Numbered from the stretch's first letter, positions 35,521 to 46,586 are shown. The stretch is DNA of 64,000 nucleotides from DASQBT01 sp963746955 (GCA_963746955.1 CAVVDR010000017.1:62001-126000), one strand, 5' to 3'. Notes: generated from the letters alone by a model not told the origin. Numbers and translations: made by a program.

Positions 35521-35922
35521 TCAGGATTTCTTCTTTTCGAACGCCAGCGACGCCGAGTTTATGCAGTAGCGTTGCCCCGTCGGGGCCGGCCCATCGGGAA
35601 ACACGTGGCCCAGGTGGGCGCCGCAGGCGTCGCACAATGCCTCAGTGCGGACCATGCCGTGACTGACATCCTGTTTTTCCGCGACACTGGCTTCGGCGAG
35701 AGGCTTGAAGAAGCTGGGCCAGCCCGTCCCGGAATCGAATTTGGCGCGGGATTCGAACAATGGTGCCCCGCAGCAGGCGCAGCGGTACATCCCCTCTTCA
35801 TGGTGGTTCCAGTATTGGCCCGTGAAGGCCATTTCCGTTCCCTTCTCGCGGCAAATTCTGTACTGCTCGGGAGTCAGGCTGGCGCGCCACTCCGCCTCGG
35901 TCTTGTCGGTTTTTTCGCTCAT
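35521..35922 (-). CDS. msrB: Peptide-methionine (R)-S-oxide reductase MsrB
   Basis: 133 residues from the ATG at 35922. Zn-binding CxxC pairs are in MYRCACCGAPLF and EALCDACGAHLG. FDSGTGWPSFF and the catalytic cysteine region GQRYCINSASLAF are intact. It reduces methionine-R-sulfoxide in oxidised proteins. An in-frame upstream Met at 35958 exists but the AGGAGAG ribosome site favours 35922. Confidence 0.95.
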   Translation of the reverse strand: MSEKTDKTEAEWRASLTPEQYRICREKGTEMAFTGQYWNHHEEGMYRCACCGAPLFESRAKFDSGTGWPSFFKPLAEASVAEKQDVSHGMVRTEALCDACGAHLGHVFPDGPAPTGQRYCINSASLAFEKKKS

Positions 35923-36048
35923 GCTGAATCTCTCCTGAGGTAGGGAATCAGGGCCCATTTTGGCTTCCCTAGTGTAGCTGAAACGCGTATAAAGAAGACC
36001 CTGATTTTAGGTCGGCATCGGCCTGCAATCCTGTCACGAAATTTGATG

Positions 36049-36077
36049 TTGACAGGAATGCGGGGGGTGTTTATATT
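36049..36077 (+). promoter_or_regulatory. Sigma-70-type promoter of the rubrerythrin operon
   Basis: TTGACA at 36049-36054 and TATATT at 36072-36077 with a 17-base spacer. Transcription would start near 36084, just before the TTAGAC-N3-GTCTAA palindrome. This is one of the best-formed promoters in the window. Confidence 0.75.
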
Positions 36078-36088
36078 CTATTTACGAA

Positions 36089-36103
36089 TTAGACTATGTC
36101 TAA
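36089..36103 (+). promoter_or_regulatory. Palindromic operator TTAGAC-N3-GTCTAA upstream of rbr
   Basis: A perfect-arm 15-bp palindrome (TTAGAC, TAT, GTCTAA) immediately downstream of the promoter, at about +5 to +19. The same arms with the same spacer occur upstream of katG at 42355-42369. The form is like Irr/PerR boxes of the Fur superfamily (TTAGAA-N3-TTCTAA), with one base changed per arm. A repressor bound here would block transcription of rbr. Confidence 0.65.
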
Positions 36104-36191
36104 ACTCATTCGGAATCATGGGCGCTCTTCCTACCGGAGGACCGGGAAGGCCGCCTAGTTCGGGTCCTTCATCAAACTCAAGGAGAAACAA

Positions 36192-36614
36192 ATGGCAGCA
36201 CTCAAAGGTTCCCAAACCGAGGGCAATCTGAAAGCCGCGTTTGCCGGCGAATCCCAGGCCAACCGCCGTTATCTGTACTTTGCAGGCAAGGCGGACGTGG
36301 AGGGCTACAACGATGTGGCCGCGGTGTTCCGTTCCACTGCCGAAGGCGAGACCGGCCATGCCCATGGCCACCTGGAATATCTGGAAGCCTGTGGCGATCC
36401 GGCGACTGGCATGAGCTTCGGTCCCACCCCCGACAACCTCAAGACTGCGATCGCCGGTGAGACGCACGAGTACACCGATATGTACCCTGGCATGGCCAAG
36501 ACTGCGCGTAGCGAAGGTTTTGACGAAATCGCCGACTGGTTCGAAACCCTGGCCAAGGCCGAGCGTTCCCACGCGAACAAGTTTCAGAAGACCCTGGACA
36601 GCCTGAACGGCTAA
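36192..36614 (+). CDS. rbr: Rubrerythrin (erythrin type, no rubredoxin domain)
   Basis: A 140-residue ferritin-like di-iron protein. The iron ligands are in FAGESQANRRYLYF, STAEGETGHAHGH, AIAGETHEY and AKAERSHANKF. The C-terminal rubredoxin domain of classic rubrerythrin is missing, so electrons must come from a separate donor. It reduces peroxide. An AAGGAGA ribosome site precedes the ATG. It heads a probable operon with an Fe-S oxidoreductase and DUF3501. Confidence 0.93.
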   Translation: MAALKGSQTEGNLKAAFAGESQANRRYLYFAGKADVEGYNDVAAVFRSTAEGETGHAHGHLEYLEACGDPATGMSFGPTPDNLKTAIAGETHEYTDMYPGMAKTARSEGFDEIADWFETLAKAERSHANKFQKTLDSLNG

Positions 36615-36631
36615 ATCGCGAGGCATGTGTG

Positions 36632-36655
36632 TATCAGCCTGCCTGCAGGCTGATA
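36632..36655 (+). other. Perfect inverted repeat between rbr and the Fe-S gene
   Basis: Arms TATCAGCCTGC (36632-36642) and GCAGGCTGATA (36645-36655) are perfectly complementary and form a tight hairpin. No T-tract follows, so it may be an attenuator or processing site that raises rbr mRNA over the downstream genes. Confidence 0.6.
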
Positions 36656-36689
36656 TGCAGACGACTTGCAAACCAACAGTAATAACACC

Positions 36690-38015
36690 ATGACCGTACG
36701 CGAAGGCAACCTGGAGGCGCCCACCCGGCATCCGCTGGACTGGAAGAACCCGGATTTCTGGAACGAGGACGCGCTGGAAGAAGAGCTCGAGCGCATCTTT
36801 GGAATCTGTCACGGCTGCCGCCGCTGCGTGTCGCTGTGCACTTCATTTCCGACCCTGTTCAATCTGGTGGACGATTCGGAAACGATGGAAGTCGACGGGG
36901 TGAAAAAGTCGGACTATTGGCAAGTGGTGGACCAGTGCTATCTTTGCGATCTGTGCTACATGACCAAGTGCCCCTACGTGCCGCCGCACCCGTGGAATCT
37001 TGATTTCCCCCATACCATGCTGCGCGCCAAGGCGGTCAAGTTCAAGAACGGCGAGATCAGGTTTCGCGATAAGCTCTTGTCTTCCACGGATGCCATCGGC
37101 AAACTGGCCACCATCCCGGTCGTGGTGCAGGCCGTGAACGCTTCGCTCAAGAACAAGCCCCTGCGCAAGGCGATCGACAGCGTGCTGGGCATACACCAGG
37201 ACCGCATTCTGCCGGATTACGACAGCGCGAAATTTCGCGCGACGGCCAAGCCGGACAACAGCTTTGCGCTGAAGGACGGGGAGCGCACGCCGGGCAAGGT
37301 GGCCATCTACGCTACCTGTTACATCAACTACAACGAGCCGGGCATCGGCCATGACCTGCTGGCAATTCTGAAGCACAACGAAATCCAGACCGTACTGGTG
37401 GACAAGGAAGCGTGCTGCGGCATGCCAAAACTCGAACTGGGCGATTTGCATCGCGTCGAGCAATTGAAAGACATCAATATTCCGCACCTGGCAAGCTTGG
37501 CGCGCGAGGGTTATGCAATCCTCACCGCGGTGCCGTCCTGCACCCTGATGTACAAGCAGGAGCTGCCGCTGATGTTCCCGGAAGACGCCGATGTGCAGGC
37601 GGTGAAGGAAGCGATGTGGGATCCCTTCGAATACCTCATGGCGCGCCACGCCGACAAGTTATTGAAAACCGATTTTGCCGGCAGCCTGGGCAAGGTGTCA
37701 TATCACGCGCCCTGCCACCAGCGCGTTCAGAACATCGGCGCCAAGACACGCGATGCACTGAAACTCGCGGGCGCGGAGGTGAATGCGGTGGAACGTTGTT
37801 CGGGGCACGACGGCACTTGGGGAGTGAAGAGCGAGTTCTTCGCTAACTCGATGAAGATAGGGCGCCCGGTTGCCAAGCAGATGGGCCAGAACCAGCCGGA
37901 CTACATAGCCTCGGACTGCGCGATCGCCGCCCGCCACATTCTGCAGGGCATGGGCGAAACCGGCGCGCAAAAGCGCCATCCAATCAGCCTGCTGCGTCTG
38001 GCCTACGGAATCTAG
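36690..38015 (+). CDS. Fe-S oxidoreductase with CCG domains, partner of rubrerythrin
   Basis: About 441 residues. An N-terminal ferredoxin-like part has two cysteine clusters (CHGCRRCVSLC and CYLCDLCYMTKCP). Two CCG-type domains follow (CCGMPKLELGDL and HAPCHQRVQNIG with ERCSGHDGTWG). Such proteins, related to glycolate-oxidase/heterodisulfide reductase subunits, occur next to rubrerythrin and DUF3501 in many Proteobacteria, suggesting an electron supply to rubrerythrin. An in-frame TTG at 36666 is an alternative start. Confidence 0.87.
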   Translation: MTVREGNLEAPTRHPLDWKNPDFWNEDALEEELERIFGICHGCRRCVSLCTSFPTLFNLVDDSETMEVDGVKKSDYWQVVDQCYLCDLCYMTKCPYVPPHPWNLDFPHTMLRAKAVKFKNGEIRFRDKLLSSTDAIGKLATIPVVVQAVNASLKNKPLRKAIDSVLGIHQDRILPDYDSAKFRATAKPDNSFALKDGERTPGKVAIYATCYINYNEPGIGHDLLAILKHNEIQTVLVDKEACCGMPKLELGDLHRVEQLKDINIPHLASLAREGYAILTAVPSCTLMYKQELPLMFPEDADVQAVKEAMWDPFEYLMARHADKLLKTDFAGSLGKVSYHAPCHQRVQNIGAKTRDALKLAGAEVNAVERCSGHDGTWGVKSEFFANSMKIGRPVAKQMGQNQPDYIASDCAIAARHILQGMGETGAQKRHPISLLRLAYGI

Positions 38016-38042
38016 GCCGACGCGCCCCAGGAGAGGAACAGC

Positions 38043-38627
38043 ATGACCCGCATCACCCGTGACTCGCTCATGACCCTGGAAGCCTATGCCAAAGCCCGGC
38101 CGGAATTCCGCAGCAACGTGATGGCGCACAAGAAGAATCGCACCGTTTCCCTGGGAGAAAGCATCCGCCTGATATTTGAGGATGAGCTCACGGTCCGCTA
38201 TCAGATCCAGGAAATTCTGCGGGTGGAAAAGACCTTTGAGGAAGCCGGCATCATGGGTGAACTGGAGGTCTTTGACCCGCTGGTGCCTGATGGCAGCAAC
38301 TGGAAGGCCACCATGATGATAGAGTATCCGGATCCGGTGCTGCGCGCGGAGATGCTGAAGCAGCTCAGGGGCATCGAGGGCCGGATATATGTGCAGGTTG
38401 AGGGCTTTGTCCGGGTGCAGGCTATTGCCGACGAGGATCTGGAGCGGGAGAACGAGGAGAAGACCTCCTCGGTACATTTTTTGCGTTTTGAGCTAAGCTC
38501 CGAAATGGCGCAAAGCGTTAAGCACGGGGCCGCCATTTACGTGGGGGTGGAACACCCGGCCTATGCGGCGCAAACGGGTGCCCTGCCGGATTCTATCCGG
38601 GATTCACTGGCCGCCGACCTGGCCTGA
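38043..38627 (+). CDS. DUF3501 family protein
   Basis: A 194-residue protein with family features (AHKKNRTVSLGESIRLIFED, TVRYQIQEILRVEKTFE, MMIEYPDP). Function is unknown, but the gene regularly follows the rubrerythrin and CCG-domain Fe-S genes, as here, so a role in the same peroxide or redox system is likely. An AGGAGAGG ribosome site precedes the ATG. Confidence 0.85.
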   Translation: MTRITRDSLMTLEAYAKARPEFRSNVMAHKKNRTVSLGESIRLIFEDELTVRYQIQEILRVEKTFEEAGIMGELEVFDPLVPDGSNWKATMMIEYPDPVLRAEMLKQLRGIEGRIYVQVEGFVRVQAIADEDLERENEEKTSSVHFLRFELSSEMAQSVKHGAAIYVGVEHPAYAAQTGALPDSIRDSLAADLA

Positions 38628-38733
38628 ATCCTGTCTCCGGCTGCTTCAGGGATGGACAGATAGTTGTTTCAATTCTCTGCCGAGGGGTAGGGACGGTTGG
38701 TCTGCCTCTTGTATCTTGCGAAAGGTGTGCAGA

Positions 38734-39960
38734 ATGCTCGATGGATTGCTTATCAGGCAGGTTCACAACAGGCTCGGGGCCTCAGGTTTGCCGCTGGCGC
38801 TGACCTTGTGGAACGGGCAAGAGCTGGCCTCCGCCAGGCCCGCCAAAGTCCGGCTCACCCTCCATTCGCCCCGGGTTCTCAAGGTTCTGGCCCGTCCTAC
38901 GCTGGGTGACTTGGCGCGTGCCTATGTGGAAGGCGAACTGGGTATCGAGGGCGATGCCCGGGACATCCTCAGGCTGGGCGAAAATCTGTGCAATGACTGC
39001 AGCGGGACCAGCGTACGCGGCACTGAGGCCTGGAAATGGTGGCGCCATACCCGTACCCGCGACCGCAAAAACATTCAGTATCACTATGACGTATCCAACG
39101 ATTTCTATGCTCTCTGGCTGGACCGCAACCGGGTTTATTCCTGCGCCTATTTCAAGACGCCGGAGTTGAGCCTGGATGCCGCGCAGGAGGCCAAGCTGGA
39201 TCTCATATGCCGCAAGCTGGATCTCAAGCCCGGCGAGCAGTTTCTCGACATCGGCTGCGGCTGGGGCGGACTCATCCTTTGGGCCGCGGAGCATTACGGC
39301 GTGCGGGCCCGGGGCATCACGCTTTCGGACAACCAGCGCGACTACGTCAACGAACAGATCGCCGCCCGGGGCCTGGCGGACCGCGTGGATGTGCGGCACA
39401 TGGATTACCGCGACGTGGGCGAGGAAGGTCAGTACGACAAGGTTGCCAGCGTGGGCATGTTTGAACATGTAGGCCGGCGTAACCTCCCGCATTATTTCGC
39501 CAAGATCTTTCGCCTGCTCAAGCCGGGCGGGCTGGTGATGAACCATGGCATTACCGCCCAACTGCCCCATACCAAAGGCCTCGGCAACGGCATCGCCGAG
39601 TTCGCCGAGGAGTATGTGTTTCCCGGCGGCGAACTGGTGCACATCTCGGAAGTGATGGACGCGGCAACCCGGGCTGGCCTGGAGTGCCTGGACGGGGAGA
39701 ATCTTCGGCCCCACTACGGCCGCACCCTATGGCACTGGGTGACCCGCCTGGAGAGCCGGGCCGATGAGGCCAGACATATGATCGGTGAGCGCAAGTACCG
39801 TATCTGGCGGATCTATATGGCCGGCGCCGCCCATGCTTTTGACCAGGGCTGGATGGAGTTGTGGCAGGTGCTGGCTGGCAAACCCGCGGCTGCCGGACTA
39901 CAGCCCGCCTACTCGTTCAACCGCGAAAATTTCTATCGGGAACATATCAGGTCGTCCTGA
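38734..39960 (+). CDS. cfa: Cyclopropane-fatty-acyl-phospholipid synthase
   Basis: About 408 residues. The SAM-binding motif is FLDIGCGWGGLI; further family motifs are HYDVSNDFYALWLD, YSCAYF, SVGMFEHVGRRN and MNHGI. It methylenates unsaturated phospholipid acyl chains, which protects membranes under acid or oxidative stress. The ATG at 38734 is preceded by an AAAGGTG ribosome site; a longer frame back to 38563 lacks conserved sequence. Confidence 0.92.
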   Translation: MLDGLLIRQVHNRLGASGLPLALTLWNGQELASARPAKVRLTLHSPRVLKVLARPTLGDLARAYVEGELGIEGDARDILRLGENLCNDCSGTSVRGTEAWKWWRHTRTRDRKNIQYHYDVSNDFYALWLDRNRVYSCAYFKTPELSLDAAQEAKLDLICRKLDLKPGEQFLDIGCGWGGLILWAAEHYGVRARGITLSDNQRDYVNEQIAARGLADRVDVRHMDYRDVGEEGQYDKVASVGMFEHVGRRNLPHYFAKIFRLLKPGGLVMNHGITAQLPHTKGLGNGIAEFAEEYVFPGGELVHISEVMDAATRAGLECLDGENLRPHYGRTLWHWVTRLESRADEARHMIGERKYRIWRIYMAGAAHAFDQGWMELWQVLAGKPAAAGLQPAYSFNRENFYREHIRSS

Positions 39961-39961
39961 C

Positions 39962-41275
39962 TTGAATACGGCACCTGGCGCCGACTCGATATTCTCCGTG
40001 GTCCTGGTCAGCGAGGGCCGCCGCGCGACCCTGTCGGCTTGGGTGTTCGCCCTGCTGGCTGTCCTGCTGGTGATGGTGGTGTTTGTGCCGGGGGCCTGGC
40101 CCCCGGCCCAAGCGGCGGCGATGGGGCGGCTCATGTGGCCGCTGCTGTTCCTGTTCGGCGGGATGGTGTTGTACGAATTGCGCCTGCGCTTCCGCATCCG
40201 GCGGCTGGCGGGAATCAGTCGGCTGCCAGGCTGGGTATTTCGCTACGTCAATGCCCTGATAGAAATCAGCGTGCCGAGCGTGATCATTGTCATGATGGCA
40301 GAAGCGATCACGCCATTGCAGTCCCTGGCCTCGCCCGCGCCCCTTCTTTATCCCCTGATGATTTCCATGACCGTGCTGTATCTGGACAAATGGGTTTGCC
40401 TGTTTGGCGGCGCAGTCGCGGCCCTGCAATTTGGGATCCTGGTCATGTTCTATTTATCCGGTGAGACGGATCACAGTGGAATCGATCTGCTGTCCGATCC
40501 GCATGCCTATTTCGTCAAGGGCGCGTTGCTGTTCGCTTCGGGCCTGGTCGCGGCATTTCTTGCCGGGGAACTCAAGCGGCAGATGCGCGTTGCGGTCCAC
40601 AATGCGGAGCAGCGTGACCATGCCGTTAGCGTGTTTGGCCAGCATGTATCACCGGAAATTGCCGAACGGCTGCTCAGGCAGCACATTGAAATCAGTGCAG
40701 AAGAGCGTGATGCCTGTGTCATGTTTCTGGATATCCGCGACTTCAGCCGGATTGCCGCTGACCGGATGCCGGCAGAGGTGATGGACTATCTGAACCGATT
40801 ATTCGGGGAGTTCATCGACGTGGTGAATCTGCACAGTGGAATCGTTAACAAGTTTCTGGGTGACGGCTTCATGGCGGTGTTCGGCGCGCCCATGGATGAT
40901 GACGACAGATGCCAGCACGCAGTCGATGCGGCCATGGATATCCTGCAGCGCCTGGACGCGCTCAACCGCAGCAAGGCCATTCCGCCCACCCGCATCGGCG
41001 TCGGTCTGCATGCAGGCCGGCTCATGACGGGCAATGTCGGCACTAGCCAGCGCAAGGAATACACATTGATCGGCGAGACGGTAAATCTCGCCTCCCGCAT
41101 CGAAATGGCCACCAAGGAATACGACGCCGCCATCCTGGTGTCGCGGGAGGTGTGGGACTGCATCCCACGCAAGCCGGCCGGAGCTGAGGATCTGGGCCTG
41201 GTCAAACTTCGTGGTCAGTCTCGCGCGATGCGTTTGTACAAGCTGGCGCCGATGGGCGAGGCCTCAGGCCAGTAA
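39962..41275 (+). CDS. Class III adenylate/guanylate cyclase with membrane sensor
   Basis: About 437 residues from the TTG at 39962. Six hydrophobic segments (such as AWVFALLAVLLVMVVFVPGAW and WVCLFGGAVAALQFGILV, shown in part) fill the first 200 residues. A linker GQHVSPEIAERLL leads into the catalytic domain with FLDIRDFSRIA (metal-binding aspartates), NKFLGDGFMAVFGAP and GETVNLASRIE. It makes cAMP or cGMP. It follows cfa by one base and may be cotranscribed; the start codon is uncertain. Confidence 0.85.
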   Translation: MNTAPGADSIFSVVLVSEGRRATLSAWVFALLAVLLVMVVFVPGAWPPAQAAAMGRLMWPLLFLFGGMVLYELRLRFRIRRLAGISRLPGWVFRYVNALIEISVPSVIIVMMAEAITPLQSLASPAPLLYPLMISMTVLYLDKWVCLFGGAVAALQFGILVMFYLSGETDHSGIDLLSDPHAYFVKGALLFASGLVAAFLAGELKRQMRVAVHNAEQRDHAVSVFGQHVSPEIAERLLRQHIEISAEERDACVMFLDIRDFSRIAADRMPAEVMDYLNRLFGEFIDVVNLHSGIVNKFLGDGFMAVFGAPMDDDDRCQHAVDAAMDILQRLDALNRSKAIPPTRIGVGLHAGRLMTGNVGTSQRKEYTLIGETVNLASRIEMATKEYDAAILVSREVWDCIPRKPAGAEDLGLVKLRGQSRAMRLYKLAPMGEASGQ

Positions 41276-41380
41276 GGTCGGCGCCTGCTGCTCCGGTCTG
41301 CTGCGCTTGGCCGCAAGGCCGCCGGACAACACAAAGCCCTTCAACAAGCCGGCGGGATTCTGCCAATTGATACTCCAGAG

Positions 41381-42316
41381 CTACTTGGTTCCGGGCCGGA
41401 CTTTCTCGACGCAGTTCAGGTTAGCGGCCTGCACGGCTTGTCGCACGGCCTCAATCGCTCGCGGCCTCGGAAAGCTCTTGCGCCAGACGAGGCTGACAAT
41501 CCTGCTGGGTGCTGGCTTGCTGAAGGGCCGATAGCTCAGCAGGCTGTCGGACGCAGTCTGCAGCCGGGTCGCAGTGCAGGGGAGCACGGTGATGCCCATC
41601 CCTGAAGCCACCATGTTGCGGATGGTTTCCAGCGAACTGGACTCCAGCGTCTTTTGCAGGCCATTCGTCGCCGAGCGGTTGAGAGCGGGGCAAGCCCGCA
41701 GCACCTGATCACGAAAGCAGTGGCCGCTGCCGAGCAGGAGCAGACTTTCCTTTTCAAGGTCAGCGCTGGCGACGGTTTTCTTACTTTTCCACTCGTGGTT
41801 GGCTGGTATCGCGACCAGGAAGGGTTCCTCATACAGTGGCAGGACCAGCAACCCCGGTTCGTCCACCGGGGTGGCGATGATCATGGCATCCAGTTCACCT
41901 TTCTTGAGCTTCTCCGTCAGCGCCCGCGTGTAATTCTCTTCCAGTACCAGGGGCATCTGCGGCGCTTGCCTGTGCAGTTCAGGTATGAGTTCGGCCAGCA
42001 GGTAAGGGGCAATGGTATAGATGGCGCCGAGCTTCAGTGGTCCCTGTAAATCATCCCTGGCCTCGGCTGCCAGATCCTTGATGCCGTCGACCAGTTCGAT
42101 GATATGGGCGGCCTGTTCCGCAACACGTTCGCCTGCGGGGGTGACGCCAAGCTCACCCCCGCCGCCACGCTCGAACAGGATGATCCCCAGTTCATCCTCC
42201 AGCTTCTTGATCGCGACCGACAGCGTCGGCTGCGACACGAAACAGGCCTCCGCAGCACGCCCAAAATGTCTTTCACGGGTGACGGCAAGCACATACTTCA
42301 GTTCGGTCAGTGTCAT
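41381..42316 (-). CDS. oxyR: Hydrogen-peroxide sensing LysR regulator OxyR
   Basis: 311 residues from the ATG at 42316. The helix-turn-helix is HFGRAAEACFVSQPTLSVAI. The redox pair is intact: GHCFRDQVLRAC has two cysteines nine residues apart, as in E. coli Cys199-Cys208. It activates peroxide defence genes such as the divergent katG. The C-terminal part is full length. A longer in-frame start at 42397 would run through the operator region and is unlikely. Confidence 0.94.
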   Translation of the reverse strand: MTLTELKYVLAVTRERHFGRAAEACFVSQPTLSVAIKKLEDELGIILFERGGGGELGVTPAGERVAEQAAHIIELVDGIKDLAAEARDDLQGPLKLGAIYTIAPYLLAELIPELHRQAPQMPLVLEENYTRALTEKLKKGELDAMIIATPVDEPGLLVLPLYEEPFLVAIPANHEWKSKKTVASADLEKESLLLLGSGHCFRDQVLRACPALNRSATNGLQKTLESSSLETIRNMVASGMGITVLPCTATRLQTASDSLLSYRPFSKPAPSRIVSLVWRKSFPRPRAIEAVRQAVQAANLNCVEKVRPGTK

Positions 42317-42318
42317 GG

Positions 42319-42355
42319 ATAGTCTGAAGCTATTGAGGAGTTTGGAAATGAATAT
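42319..42355. promoter_or_regulatory. Candidate OxyR binding site in the oxyR-katG gap
   Basis: ATAG at 42319-42322 and CTAT at 42330-42333 are 7 bases apart, matching one half of the OxyR tetranucleotide pattern. Continuing the 11-base rhythm gives TTTG (42341-42344) and ATAT (42352-42355), weaker matches. The site abuts the oxyR start, consistent with autoregulation. Confidence 0.5.
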
Positions 42356-42369
42356 TAGACCAAGTCTAA
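42355..42369. promoter_or_regulatory. Palindromic operator TTAGAC-N3-GTCTAA upstream of katG
   Basis: A perfect-arm palindrome (TTAGAC, CAA, GTCTAA) identical in arms and spacer to the one downstream of the rbr promoter at 36089-36103. It lies between oxyR and katG, partly overlapping the last OxyR-like tetranucleotide, so the two regulators could compete. Confidence 0.65.
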
Positions 42370-42432
42370 ATCGTGCGCTTAAATAAGAGCATCCCAAAAG
42401 GGATTGGCAACCAACCCAATGAGGAGTTAACC

Positions 42433-44605
<2,173 letters not shown>

Positions 44606-44631
44606 TGGCGAGGCTTGGCCCCGGAGGGCTT

Positions 44632-45153
44632 TTGCAGGCGGCGTTCGCGCCAAGCAACATGCCGCGTGGCATGGGGGCTTCACCGGACGAGCTGTTGCAG
44701 GCCCGGCTAATGTCGTATCCGGATGCGCACCGCTACCGCATCGGCATCAATTACGGCGCGCTGCCGGTCAACAAGCCGCGCTGCCCGGCGATGCATTACC
44801 ATCGAGACGGCCACATGCGCTTCGACGGCAACTTTGGCGGCGCGCCCAATTACCAGCCCAACTCATCCGGCGGGCCGGTGGATGACGCGAGTTATAGGGA
44901 GCCGCCGCTGCGGATGTCGGGCGACGCAAGCCGCCATGACCATCGCATGGATGACGACTATCAGAGCCAGCCTGGTGCGCGCTATCGACTGATGGGTGCA
45001 AACCAGAAGACCCGGCTGGTTAACAACCTCATTGCCGCCCTCAAGCGGGTCCCGCGTGATATCCAGATGCGTCGGACCGGACATTTCTACAAGGCCGATC
45101 CGGACTACGGCCGTCGCGTGGCCGAGGGCCTGGCGAGAACTGGGACGACGTGA
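44632..45153 (+). pseudogene. C-terminal fragment of a monofunctional haem catalase
   Basis: About 170 residues that match the C-terminal third of clade-3-like catalases: AFAPSNMPRGMGASPDELLQ, LMSYPDAHRYRIGINYGAL, PVNKPRCPAMHYHRDGHM, DDDYQSQPGARYRLM and a final KADPDYGRRVAEGL. The proximal haem tyrosine would sit in the RLMSYPDAHRYR region. The first two thirds, with the catalytic histidine, are missing. The homology begins about 25 bases after the katG stop and is in a different frame, so it is a 5'-deleted remnant and not a fusion. Confidence 0.82.
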
Positions 45154-45228
45154 GCGGGAAGGCTGCCTGACGAATCAGCCCATTTCTCGCGTCACGAAGA
45201 ATAATGGACTAAACATAAGGTGATGATC

Positions 45229-45489
45229 ATGAGGACCAAACTCTGCAATACCCACAAATCGCGCAAGCGGCAAGGCGCAAACCAGGCAACCCCCGCGTGC
45301 CTGGTGATTTTCCGCAATCGGCGAGGCCCCTTTTTGCTATCGTGGGCGCTTTCCAGGCTGGGATTGGGGATCGGCGGTGCGTCGGCTGGGGCCGATGAAC
45401 ACATGCATGGCATCTGGCAGCAAGTTAACAAGTTGGCCGTATTCATTGTGTTGGGCTTGTCGGCCTCGGCGTGGATCAGGGGCCGCTAA
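45229..45489 (+). CDS. Doubtful small membrane protein
   Basis: An 86-residue frame with one hydrophobic stretch (LAVFIVLGLSASAWI) near its end, preceded by an AAGGTGAT sequence. I do not recognise it and the coding evidence is weak; the region may be non-coding or decayed. It fills the gap between the catalase remnant and the ferritin-like gene, which otherwise shows no feature. Confidence 0.25.
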   Translation: MRTKLCNTHKSRKRQGANQATPACLVIFRNRRGPFLLSWALSRLGLGIGGASAGADEHMHGIWQQVNKLAVFIVLGLSASAWIRGR

Positions 45490-45503
45490 ATCAGGAGAAA
45501 GTC

Positions 45504-46061
45504 ATGGCAAAAGCTGCAAAGCAAAAGGCACAGGTATTTCTAACCGACATCAAGACGCTTCGTGCCAGAGCGCGCAAGCACATTGAACAGGGGGCGGTGA
45601 CCGCCGGCTACCTGGCTGACCGGGGAACTGTCATCAAGCTGTTGAACGAGGCTCTGGCCACCGAGCTGATCTGCATCCTGCGCTACAAGCGCCACTATTT
45701 CATGGCCGGCGGCATCAACGCGGATGCCGTGGCGCAGGAATTTCTCCAGCATGCGAACGAGGAGCAGCAGCATGCGGACCAGATTGCGGCCCGCATCGTT
45801 CAGCTCAAGGGCGAGCCGAACTTCAGCCCGGAGGGACTGGCCACGCGATCGCATGCGGAATATGTGGAAGGTGACGATCTGGTAAGCATGATCAAGGAAG
45901 ACCTCGTCGCCGAGCGCATCGCCATTGACAGCTACGGCGAGATGATCCGCTATATGGGCGACAACGATGTGACGACCCGGCGCATGCTGGAAGGCATCCT
46001 GGCCATGGAAGAAGAACACGCCGACGACCTTTCCAGCCTGCTGGAAGACTTGAAGGCCTGA
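45504..46061 (+). CDS. Ferritin-like (bacterioferritin/Dps-type) protein
   Basis: A 185-residue four-helix-bundle protein. Ligand-type residues lie in LNEALATELICILRYKRHYF, HANEEQQHADQIAARI, KEDLVAERIAIDSYGEMI and MEEEHADDL. It probably stores iron or oxidises ferrous iron with peroxide. An AGGAG ribosome site precedes the ATG. It fits the oxidative-stress setting, limiting Fenton chemistry next to katG and oxyR. Confidence 0.88.
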   Translation: MAKAAKQKAQVFLTDIKTLRARARKHIEQGAVTAGYLADRGTVIKLLNEALATELICILRYKRHYFMAGGINADAVAQEFLQHANEEQQHADQIAARIVQLKGEPNFSPEGLATRSHAEYVEGDDLVSMIKEDLVAERIAIDSYGEMIRYMGDNDVTTRRMLEGILAMEEEHADDLSSLLEDLKA

Positions 46062-46098
46062 GCACCGTACTTCGCGCTGCCTGCCGGCAGACTACGTT

Positions 46099-46407
46099 TC
46101 AGCCCTCGTCGTAGCCCTCGTCGGTCGGGTTGTCGGCCAGATGGAAAGGATGATCGATCGGCGTATCCAGGTAGGCCTGGCGGGTCTTCTCGGATTCGAA
46201 GTACATCGTGACGTTCCCGTCCACGATGAAGGGATGGCCGGAGAGGTCGTCGATTCCGTTTCCGGTGATGGGATCGATGTAGGTCAGCATCTGGCTTGGT
46301 TCGTGCAGGCGCAAACTCTGGGTCCGATCACGCGGCAGAGGGTCGGTGGCAACGTAGTTTGTGGCATCGAGCTGATTGACGGCGGCGCCACGGCTCATGG
46401 ATTCCAT
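46099..46407 (-). CDS. Small protein of unknown function, weakly YHS-like
   Basis: 102 residues, acidic at the C-terminus. A strong AAAGGAG ribosome site supports translation. The middle (YIDPITGNGIDD, NVTMYFESEKTRQAYLDTP) has the shape of a YHS metal-binding domain but without its cysteines. No function is proposed. It is convergent with the ferritin-like gene and divergent from mtnA. Confidence 0.65.
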   Translation of the reverse strand: MESMSRGAAVNQLDATNYVATDPLPRDRTQSLRLHEPSQMLTYIDPITGNGIDDLSGHPFIVDGNVTMYFESEKTRQAYLDTPIDHPFHLADNPTDEGYDEG

Positions 46408-46586
46408 AGCTGACTCCTTTCGGTTGCAAGTCCGAAACTATTGTGTGGTTCCTTTATAGACCATCATGTCCGGTACAAACACACGACGCAAGCAAGGGAT
46501 TGGTCGTTATCAAGCCTGTATTGGCGGTTGGCGCCACACACGCAGCGTTAGAATGGCTGACCTTAATGTCGGTTTCCGGATTTGGC

